A stretch of 5,230 nt of DNA from Acetobacteraceae bacterium (GTDB lineage Bacteria; Pseudomonadota; Alphaproteobacteria; Acetobacterales; Acetobacteraceae): NCBI GenBank assembly GCA_027306955.1, contig DAHUXX010000138.1:1-5230 (forward strand). The letters run 5' to 3'. Below, piece by piece: positions 1 through 5,070 of the stretch (positions are counted from its first letter, which is position 1; every line of letters starts with the position of its first letter). Under the pieces are notes generated by a model, which worked only from the letters and a program-made list of their open reading frames with translations, searched no databases and was not told where the DNA came from. A program made the translations under genes and the position numbers.

Positions 1-50
1 TCCTTCGTTTTCCGGGCACCCCATGGGAATGCCGCGTGTTGCACCGGTAG

Positions 51-75
51 GCCCGCACACAGCGCGCGTGCGGGC
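51..75. other. GC-rich hairpin in the left-hand spacer
   Basis: Arm GCCCGCAC (51-58) pairs perfectly with GTGCGGGC (68-75) around a 9-nt loop. It lies about 85 bp beyond the stop of the GGT-like gene on the minus strand. Neither side carries a T-run, so it is not a classical intrinsic terminator. It could be a secondary transcript-end structure, or a chance product of the high GC content. Confidence 0.3.
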
Positions 76-108
76 GGGGCGCGATCTCCCGCGTCCACGT
101 TCCCGACA

Positions 109-140
109 GTGGGGCGGGGTCTAGGCCCCGCCCTTCCCAC
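109..140 (-). terminator. Candidate terminator hairpin after the GGT-like gene
   Basis: GGGCGGGG (112-119) pairs with CCCCGCCC (126-133) around the 6-nt loop TCTAGG. The stem can be lengthened by GTG (109-111) with CAC (138-140) across a TTCC bulge. It starts 20 bp past the stop codon of the minus-strand GGT-like gene, where a terminator is expected. No U-tract follows on the minus strand, so termination would rest on the very stable stem or on Rho. Positions 1-159 otherwise hold no supported gene. Confidence 0.45.
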
Positions 141-159
141 GGTCAAGTCTTGCCGGGGA

Positions 160-1737
160 TCAGGCTTGGGCCAAAGCCGCGGACCAGGGCGAATACGCAT
201 CGCTGATCCCCATCCAGCGACCGTCGGCCAGGCGGGCGATGACGTTGGGGTTGGCGAAATTGACCGGGGAGACGGCGGGTTCGACCAGCTCGACCGGCCC
301 CTGGGCCTCGAGCGCGGCCAGCACGTCCGGCGGCAGGCGAAGGTCGGCGGTGACGGTATCCGTTCCCGAGACGTCGATGCGCGGCGTGTGGGCAGCCTGC
401 TCCGGCGTCATCGCGAAATCGGCGACGAAGGCCAGCATCTGCGCGATCGAGGCGAGGATGCGCCGACCACCCGAGGCGCCGGCGGCGAGCACCGGATTGC
501 CACCCTCGGCAACCACGATCGGGCACATGTTGGTGAGCGGGCGCTTGCCCGGCGCGATGGAGTTGGGCTGGCCGGGGCGCGGGTCGAACCACATCACGCC
601 GTTGGTCATCAGCACGCCGGTGCCGGGCAGGACCACACGGCTGCCCATGGAGGAGAGCAGTGTCGTGGTCATGGCGACCATCGTGCCCTCGGCGTCGCGC
701 ACGGTGAGGTGGGTGGTGCAGCTTTCCGCGGCCCTGGGCTCGGTCTCGCCCATGTCGGCGAGGCGGGCCTCGTAGGCGGTCTTCATCGCGGTGGCGAGGG
801 CGGCGTACCAGGCGGCGTCCGGTGCCTTGCCGCACGGGGCGTTGCGCATCAGCTCCAGCACGTGCGCGAGGGTGGGGCCGGCGGTGAGGCCGGTCGCGAC
901 CTGCACGGTGCGGCCGTTGCGCCAGGCGACCGGCGTGGTCGGAACGATGCGGGCCTGGCAGTTCTTGAGGTCAGCCCCGGTGATGACGCCCCCCATGGCC
1001 TTGATATCGGCGGCCAGGGCGGCAGCGACCTCGCCCTCGTAAAAATCGCGCAGGCCGCCGCTGCGGAGCTGGGCCAGCGTCTCCGGCAGGCGACCCTGGC
1101 GGAGAAAGCCGGGCGAGCCCTGGTAGGGCGGGACCGGCGGCAGGCCGTCCGGCAGGTAGATGCGCGCGCTCTCCGCGTAGCGGCGCAGCACCGCGGCGGC
1201 GGAGGCGATCTTGATGGTGGTGAACCAGTCCTTGGACAGGCCGCGCTCGGCCAGCGCCACGGCGGGAGCCATCACGTCGGCGAGCGGCAGCTTGCCCCAG
1301 CGCCGGTGCATCAGCTCGTAGCCCGCGGGTGCCGAGGGGATGGCGAAGGAGAGTGGGCCGTGGATGTTGGCGTCGCCCTCCACTTCCGGCCAGGCGAACA
1401 GGTCCGCCGTGCTGCGGCCGGTGAGGCGGAAGGCGGCGGGCGAGAGGCCGGCGGGGGCGACGGGGCCGAAGTCCACCACCTCGGCCGCGCGCTCGCCGGC
1501 ACGGTGGACGAGGGCAAAGCCGATGCCGCCGAGGCCCGAGTTCCACGGCTCGGCGCTGGCCAGCGCGAGCGCCGTGCCGACCGCGGCGTCGATGGCGTTG
1601 CCGCCGGCATCGAGGATGGCGCGGCCGGCCTCCGCGGCGTCGCGCGCCTGCGAGACGACGATGCCGCGCTTGCCGGTGGCGGCGGGCTTGGCGAGCGACC
1701 AGTGCTGGGTGACGTGGCGGGGCGGATCGTAGTTCAT
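160..1737 (-). CDS. GGT-family Ntn-hydrolase with altered substrate pocket
   Basis: A 525-residue member of the gamma-glutamyltransferase fold family, made as a proenzyme that cleaves itself before a Thr. The fold is visible as GGNAIDAAV (residues 45-53) and SGLGGIGF (67-74). The processing site is TTH at 341-343, giving a large subunit of about 340 and a small one of about 185 residues, as in E. coli Ggt. Thr359 (E. coli Thr409) and Gly423-Gly424 (Gly483-484) are kept. Residues that bind gamma-glutamyl in E. coli are changed: Arg114 to Gly91, Asn411 to Leu361, Gln430 to Gly380, Asp433 to Trp383, Ser462 to Thr402, Ser463 to Asn403. The lid loop is about ten residues shorter. No signal peptide is seen, so it is probably cytoplasmic, unlike periplasmic Ggt. 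The ATG at 1737 is chosen because AAGGGAAG (1745-1752) sits 7 nt upstream and homology begins just after it. It probably hydrolyses another amide; HpxW-type oxamate amidohydrolase and acylase-like relatives are alternatives. Databases would label it gamma-glutamyltransferase. Confidence 0.9.
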   Translation of the reverse strand: MNYDPPRHVTQHWSLAKPAATGKRGIVVSQARDAAEAGRAILDAGGNAIDAAVGTALALASAEPWNSGLGGIGFALVHRAGERAAEVVDFGPVAPAGLSPAAFRLTGRSTADLFAWPEVEGDANIHGPLSFAIPSAPAGYELMHRRWGKLPLADVMAPAVALAERGLSKDWFTTIKIASAAAVLRRYAESARIYLPDGLPPVPPYQGSPGFLRQGRLPETLAQLRSGGLRDFYEGEVAAALAADIKAMGGVITGADLKNCQARIVPTTPVAWRNGRTVQVATGLTAGPTLAHVLELMRNAPCGKAPDAAWYAALATAMKTAYEARLADMGETEPRAAESCTTHLTVRDAEGTMVAMTTTLLSSMGSRVVLPGTGVLMTNGVMWFDPRPGQPNSIAPGKRPLTNMCPIVVAEGGNPVLAAGASGGRRILASIAQMLAFVADFAMTPEQAAHTPRIDVSGTDTVTADLRLPPDVLAALEAQGPVELVEPAVSPVNFANPNVIARLADGRWMGISDAYSPWSAALAQA

Positions 1738-1744
1738 GGGCGCG

Positions 1745-1752
1745 CTTCCCTT
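1745..1752 (-). promoter_or_regulatory. Ribosome binding site of the GGT-like gene
   Basis: Read on the minus strand, AAGGGAAG lies 7 nt before the ATG at 1737. It fixes this start against the much longer open frame that continues upstream through the yeiH gene. Confidence 0.6.
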
Positions 1753-1815
1753 TTCTTGCGTGGCTTGGTGCGGTGAGCATCGCGCCGTATGGCTTGCAGC
1801 GCCAGCCCGACCGAT

Positions 1816-1839
1816 CGCTCGGACCGATCGGTCCGAGCG
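1816..1839. promoter_or_regulatory. Perfect 24-bp palindrome in the divergent spacer
   Basis: The half-site CGCTCGGACCGA (1816-1827) is followed directly by its exact reverse complement (1828-1839) with no spacer. A direct repeat of GACCGATCG occurs at 1809-1817 and 1822-1830. It sits near the middle of the 168-bp gap between the GGT-like gene (start 1737) and yeiH (start 1906). The core GGACCGATCGGTCC looks like a dimeric-repressor operator, for example TetR-like. It lacks the T-N11-A spacing usual for LysR boxes. No convincing -35/-10 pair was found on either strand. A cruciform or RNA hairpin role is possible. Confidence 0.55.
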
Positions 1840-1895
1840 CCTGTTTGCGTTGGAGCGGCGGGGCGCGAAGGACGACATGGCACGACAGCGAAAGC

Positions 1896-1899
1896 GGAG
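1896..1899 (+). promoter_or_regulatory. Ribosome binding site of yeiH
   Basis: GGAG lies 6 nt before the ATG at 1906. It favours this start over an in-frame ATG at 1789, whose 39 extra residues are polar, low-complexity and would be encoded by the palindrome. Confidence 0.6.
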
Positions 1900-1905
1900 C
1901 CATCC

Positions 1906-2967
1906 ATGCCTGTCCTGCGTCGTTTCACCTCGGTGCTGCCCGGGGTCGGTCTCTGTGTGCTGATCTCGATCGCGGGCTACGCGCTGCAGCGCGTCGAGGA
2001 GCACGCGCTCGGGCGCGCGCCGCTGGAAGCGCTGGTGCTCGCGATCCTGATCGGCGCGGCGCTGCGCACATTCTGGACGCCGGGACCGCGGTTCATGCCG
2101 GGGATCAAGACCAGTGCGAAGTTCCTGCTGGAAGTCGCGGTGCTGCTGCTCGGCGCCTCGGTGAGTGCCGCCAGCATCGCGGCGATCGGGTTGCCGCTGC
2201 TGCTCGGCATCGCGGCGACCGTGGCGCTGGCGATCGTGGCGAGCTACGGGCTCGGGCGGCTGCTCGGCCTGCCCTCGCGCATGGCGCTGCTTGTCGCCTG
2301 CGGCAACTCGATCTGCGGCAACTCGGCGATCGCGGCGGTGGCGCCAGTGATCGGCGCCGATGGCGAGGATATTTCGGCCTCGATCGGGTTCACCGCGGTG
2401 ATGGGCGTGGGCGTGGTGCTCGGCCTGCCGCTGCTGTTCGCGCCGCTGCACCTGTCGCTGCCGCAGTATGGCGTGCTGGCGGGGCTGACGATCTATGCGG
2501 TGCCGCAGGTGCTGGCGGCGACCGCGCCGGTGGGCGCCGCGGCGCTGCAGCTCGGCACGCTGGTGAAGCTGGTGCGGGTGATGATGCTCGGCCCGGTGGT
2601 GCTGGCGCTCTCGACGCTGACCGCGCGGCTGCGCGAGGAGACGGACGAGCCGGCGCCGCACCTGACGGCGGGCGACCGGCCAGCGCCGGGCAAGCTGGCG
2701 ATCCACCGGCTGGTGCCGTGGTTCATCGTGGGCTTCCTGGGGCTCGCGGCGCTGCGCACGGCGGGGCTCGTACCGCAGGTGGTGCTGGGCCCGGCGGGAT
2801 GGCTCTCGACCGCGCTCACCATCGTTTCGATGGCGGCCCTCGGGGTGGAGACGGACATCCGGCGCGTCGCGGCGGCGGGGCCGCGGGTGACGGCGGCGGT
2901 GGTCGGCTCGCTGGCGCTGCTCGGCGCGATCAGCCTTCTGCTGATCCACGTGCTGTCGATCGGGTAG
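1906..2967 (+). CDS. yeiH: YeiH-family (UPF0324) putative sulfate exporter
   Basis: A 353-residue inner-membrane protein of the UPF0324/YeiH family, classed as putative sulfate exporters with relatives in sulfonate-degradation clusters. About ten hydrophobic segments are visible, at roughly 8-27, 38-54, 73-95, 97-119, 125-148, 160-180, 187-208, 219-239, 266-286, 296-314 and 328-350. Family marks are GNSICGNSAIAA (133-144), which matches the usual GTSICGASAI motif, IYAVPQVLAA (196-205), KLVRVMMLGP (221-230) and MAALGVETDI (309-318). The polar stretch 240-265 is a probable cytoplasmic loop. Length is normal for the family and both ends look complete. It is divergent from the GGT-like gene and converges on a CysL/YeiE-type LysR gene; E. 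coli also keeps yeiH and yeiE together. Sulfate or sulfite as substrate comes from family knowledge and context, not from a residue seen here. Confidence 0.9.
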   Translation: MPVLRRFTSVLPGVGLCVLISIAGYALQRVEEHALGRAPLEALVLAILIGAALRTFWTPGPRFMPGIKTSAKFLLEVAVLLLGASVSAASIAAIGLPLLLGIAATVALAIVASYGLGRLLGLPSRMALLVACGNSICGNSAIAAVAPVIGADGEDISASIGFTAVMGVGVVLGLPLLFAPLHLSLPQYGVLAGLTIYAVPQVLAATAPVGAAALQLGTLVKLVRVMMLGPVVLALSTLTARLREETDEPAPHLTAGDRPAPGKLAIHRLVPWFIVGFLGLAALRTAGLVPQVVLGPAGWLSTALTIVSMAALGVETDIRRVAAAGPRVTAAVVGSLALLGAISLLLIHVLSIG

Positions 2968-3013
2968 CGCGGCAGCCCGCTGGATCGGAGCGTCTCGCGC
3001 TGGCCGGCTGCGG
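2968..3013. other. Short convergent spacer between yeiH and the LysR gene
   Basis: Only 46 bp separate the two facing stop codons. GCAGCC (2972-2977) and GGCTGC (3006-3011) can pair, but around a 28-nt loop and without a T-run. I see no clear intrinsic terminator, so the two transcripts may overlap at their 3' ends. Confidence 0.3.
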
Positions 3014-3925
3014 TCAGCGCGAACCCGTCTTGCCGGTCATCAGCGCGAGCAGCGCCTCGGCCGCACGGCTGCCGCGCCGTTCGCGCAGGCGCAGCGCCTG
3101 GAACTGGCGCGACGGCAGCTCAAGCGCAGCGCGCACGAGCAGCCCGGCCTCCAGCGACGGGGCGACGACGGAGGCGGAAAGAACCGCGACGCCCATCCCC
3201 GCCTCCACCGCGGCGCGCACCGTCTCGTTGCCCGGCAGTTCCTGCACCACGCGCAGCGAGGCGGGCGCGATGCCGAGACGCGTGAGCGCCGCCTCGAAGG
3301 CGGATCGGGTGCCGGAGCCGGGCTCGCGGAGCACCCACTCGCAGGCGCGCAGGTCGCGCGGCGTGACGTGACGGGCGCTCGCGAGCCTGTGGCCAGGAGG
3401 CACGACGAGGAGGAGCTGGTCGCGGGCGAGCGGCACGGCTTCGAGAAGGGGGTCGGACACCGAGCCTTCGACCAGCCCCAGCTCCACCAGCCCGGCGCGG
3501 ACGGCGGCGGCGGTCTCCGCGGTGTTGCCAACCGCGAGATGCAGCGAGACGCCGGGCCAGGCGGCGCGGACGGCAGCGAGATGCCGCGGCAGCCAGTAGG
3601 CGGCGATGGTCTGGCTCGCGTGCAGCGCCAGCCGGCCGCGGCGCAGGCCCACGATGTCGTCGAGCATCGCCTCCGCCGCCTCGGCGCGGGCCAGCACGGC
3701 ACGCGCCTCCGGCAGGAAGGCCTCGCCGGCCTCGGTGAGCGCGATGCCACGGCCGGCACGCCGGAACAGGCGCACCTGGTGGCGTGCCTCGAGTGTCGCG
3801 ATGGCGGCGCTGGCGGCGGATTGCGCGAGGTTGAGCGCTTCCGCCGCGCGGGTGACGTGCTGGCGCTCGGCGACGGCGACGAAGACGCGCAACTGGTCGA
3901 GCGTAAGGCGCGGGCGTTCCGTCAC
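3014..3925 (-). CDS. LysR-type regulator, CysL/YeiE-like
   Basis: A 303-residue LysR-type regulator counted from GTG at 3925. The winged helix-turn-helix spans about 8-67, with LTLDQLRVFVAVAE and the recognition region AAEALNLAQSAASAAIATLE (27-46). A linker helix follows to about 92 and a periplasmic-binding-like effector domain fills 97-295. ASQTIAAYWLP (103-113), LAVGN (130-134) and LREPGSGTR (199-207) match the CysL/YeiE group, which senses sulfite or related sulfur compounds. The gene faces yeiH, the likely target. The GTG start gives the usual family length and places TERPRLTLDQL at the N-terminus. An in-frame ATG at 4018 would add 31 atypical residues and run into the DUF4169 gene. The GTG has no good ribosome site of its own and overlaps the stop of a short upstream frame. 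Ligand and target are inferred. Confidence 0.88.
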   Translation of the reverse strand: MTERPRLTLDQLRVFVAVAERQHVTRAAEALNLAQSAASAAIATLEARHQVRLFRRAGRGIALTEAGEAFLPEARAVLARAEAAEAMLDDIVGLRRGRLALHASQTIAAYWLPRHLAAVRAAWPGVSLHLAVGNTAETAAAVRAGLVELGLVEGSVSDPLLEAVPLARDQLLLVVPPGHRLASARHVTPRDLRACEWVLREPGSGTRSAFEAALTRLGIAPASLRVVQELPGNETVRAAVEAGMGVAVLSASVVAPSLEAGLLVRAALELPSRQFQALRLRERRGSRAAEALLALMTGKTGSR

Positions 3926-3969
3926 GATCGGGTGCCGCGCGGCCAGGCGCGTGGTTTCGTTTCGGTCAT
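3922..3969 (-). other. Possible 15-codon leader frame overlapping the LysR start
   Basis: The frame reads MTETKPRAWPRGTRS and its TGA (3924-3922) shares two bases with the GTG start of the LysR gene, a GTGA overlap. Unlike the GTG, its ATG has a strong ribosome site, AAGGGGAG at 3976-3983, 6 nt upstream. This fits translational coupling or a leader peptide. The alternatives are that the LysR protein really begins here and a one- or two-base indel separates the frames, or chance. Confidence 0.35.
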
Positions 3970-3975
3970 CGGCCT

Positions 3976-3983
3976 CTCCCCTT
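3976..3983 (-). promoter_or_regulatory. Strong ribosome binding site upstream of the LysR region
   Basis: AAGGGGAG on the minus strand lies 6 nt before the ATG at 3969, which is not in the LysR reading frame. It is the best Shine-Dalgarno match in the gap and makes the true LysR start uncertain. Confidence 0.45.
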
Positions 3984-4016
3984 GCCTGCCGGCATGGCTC
4001 AGCGCAGCTTGCCGCC

Positions 4017-4202
4017 ATGGCGGAGATCGTCAACCTCGGAAAGGCGCGCAAGCAGCGGGCAAAGCGCGAGGCCTCGCGAGAGGCGGCCGAGCATCGCGCG
4101 CGGTTCGGCGAGACTCGGGCGGTGCGCGAGCTGCGCGAGTCGCGCGAGGCGGCGCGCAAGCGACTGCTCGACGGCGCGCGCGTGGAGAAGAGCGACGGAT
4201 AG
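4017..4202 (+). CDS. DUF4169 family small protein
   Basis: A 61-residue protein that starts MAEIVNLGKARKQRAKREA and contains RARFG (27-31), the pattern I know for DUF4169, a small family of unknown function found mostly in Alphaproteobacteria and about 60 residues long. The rest is strongly charged and helix-forming, rich in Arg, Glu and Ala, with no membrane segment or signal peptide; a basic, perhaps coiled-coil, soluble protein. The ATG at 4017 is fixed by the conserved AEIVNL opening, although no clear ribosome site precedes it. It diverges from the LysR gene, its start 91 bp from the GTG at 3925, and ends 52 bp before the GntR gene on the same strand. No function can be given. Confidence 0.8.
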   Translation: MAEIVNLGKARKQRAKREASREAAEHRARFGETRAVRELRESREAARKRLLDGARVEKSDG

Positions 4203-4216
4203 CGGCTTGCTGGCGA

Positions 4217-4231
4217 TTGTCGACAGTCGAC
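4217..4231. promoter_or_regulatory. Candidate GntR operator upstream of the GntR gene
   Basis: TTGTCGACAG (4217-4226) contains the 8-bp palindrome TGTCGACA and fits the general GntR-family operator pattern of a GT and an AC half separated by a few bases. A second GTCGAC follows at 4226-4231, so GTCGAC occurs twice 7 bp apart. The site ends about 24 bp before the GntR start codon and would suit autoregulation. No convincing -35/-10 pair was seen. Confidence 0.45.
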
Positions 4232-4254
4232 CCGAGACGTGCCACGATCGCGGC

Positions 4255-5070
4255 ATGCGCGCGCCGCCAGACCTGCCGGAATCGCTGCCCAGCTTCGTCG
4301 CCCGCCATCTCGGCGAGGAGATCGAGACCGGGCTGCTGAAGCCCGGCGAGCGCCTCGCGGAGGAGGCGATCGCGCAGCGCTTCGGCGTCTCGCGTGCGAC
4401 GGTGCGCGACGCGTTCCGCCAGCTCGCCCGGGAGGAACTGATCGAGCACCGGCCGCGGCGCGGCACCATCGTCTGCATCATGTCGGTCGAGGATCTGCGC
4501 GCGACGCTGGAGCTGCGCGCGGGGCTCTATGCCACCATCATCCGCCTGTTCACGCGACGGGCGAGCGACGAGGAGATCGCGGGGTTCACGAAGCTGAGCC
4601 TGCGCGTGAACGAGCTCGCGGCCGATCCCGCGACGACACCCGAGACCTTCACCGCGGCAACGCAGGCGCACAGCCTCTATGTCCGCGAACGCTGCGGCAA
4701 CCCGCGGCTGCAGGCCATCTTCGCGCGCATGACGCGCCAGTCCTATCGCGCCTACGCGCTGCTCGCGCACCAGACGCCGCAGGACCGGCGCAGTGCGGCG
4801 CAACTCGGCGCCAGGCTGCGCGAGGCGGTGCGCGCCCGCGACGCCGAGGAGGCGGCGGCGCGGGCCTGGCGGCTGGTCGAAGCCAATCACCTGCGGATCG
4901 TCGCCGCCGTCACGCGGCGGGAAACGACGAAGAACGCCACGACAGGCGGCGAAGAAAACGAGGAAACATGGCCCAGCAAGACGACACGGGCGCAGCCGCG
5001 GCGCGCGGCCAGCCCCGTGCCGGACCCGCGCAGGCGGGTCCCGAGATCCGCGTCGAGGGAGTCGGCCTGA
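4255..5070 (+). CDS. GntR-family regulator with FCD-like ligand domain
   Basis: A 271-residue repressor or activator of the FadR/FCD branch of GntR. The N-terminal winged helix-turn-helix covers about 12-75: GLLKPGERLAEEAIAQRFGV, then SRATVRDAFRQL (46-57) and a wing with RPRRGTIV (66-73). An all-helical FCD-like domain covers about 80-220. In most FCD proteins one Asp and three His bind a metal. Here His139 and His212 remain, but by my alignment the Asp is Ala135 and the middle His is Gly185, so metal binding may be lost. Residues 220-271 form a polar tail without family character, and most of it overlaps the next gene; usual length is 220-240. The ATG at 4255 is the first good start before the helix-turn-helix, with only a weak ribosome site. 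It probably controls itself and the downstream ABC transporter; the ligand is unknown. Confidence 0.87.
   Translation: MRAPPDLPESLPSFVARHLGEEIETGLLKPGERLAEEAIAQRFGVSRATVRDAFRQLAREELIEHRPRRGTIVCIMSVEDLRATLELRAGLYATIIRLFTRRASDEEIAGFTKLSLRVNELAADPATTPETFTAATQAHSLYVRERCGNPRLQAIFARMTRQSYRAYALLAHQTPQDRRSAAQLGARLREAVRARDAEEAAARAWRLVEANHLRIVAAVTRRETTKNATTGGEENEETWPSKTTRAQPRRAASPVPDPRRRVPRSASRESA
4960..4964 (+). promoter_or_regulatory. Ribosome binding site of the ABC ATPase gene
   Basis: GAGGA lies 3 nt before the ATG at 4968, inside the 3' part of the GntR gene. It supports this start and translational coupling of the two genes. Confidence 0.45.

Noticed and set aside
2..124. Open plus-strand frame entering from the left edge and ending at TAG 122-124
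   Set aside because: About 40 residues with no motif, running through the first hairpin and into the second. It could be the end of a gene to the left but nothing supports it.
109..1776. A 555-codon open frame on the plus strand across the GGT-like gene
   Set aside because: It is antisense to a recognisable enzyme, has a low-complexity Gly/Arg/His/Asp composition with no family motif, and is the usual by-product of GC-rich third positions.
1738..1905. Sigma-70-like promoter elements, such as TTGCGT at 1845-1850
   Set aside because: No matching -10 element at 16-18 bp was found on either strand, so no promoter position can be supported.
1738..2949. Extension of the GGT-like frame upstream to 929 codons
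   Set aside because: The added 404 residues are the antisense of yeiH, Arg/Gln/His-rich without domains, and a good ribosome site precedes the ATG at 1737.
1773..3371. A 532-codon plus-strand frame overlapping yeiH and the LysR gene
   Set aside because: It is an out-of-frame shadow of yeiH with Ala/Gly/Arg-rich repeats and no motif, while the yeiH frame is clearly a membrane protein family.
3926..4018. LysR start at the ATG at 4018 (334 residues)
   Set aside because: The extra 31 residues do not look like a LysR N-terminus, no good ribosome site precedes it, and it would overlap the DUF4169 start.
3368..4339. A 323-codon plus-strand frame antisense to the LysR gene
   Set aside because: It has no recognisable domain and it runs across three better-supported genes.
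4030..4890. A 286-codon minus-strand frame antisense to the GntR gene
   Set aside because: It is the antisense of a clear helix-turn-helix regulator, with Arg/Ala/Gly-rich composition and no family features.
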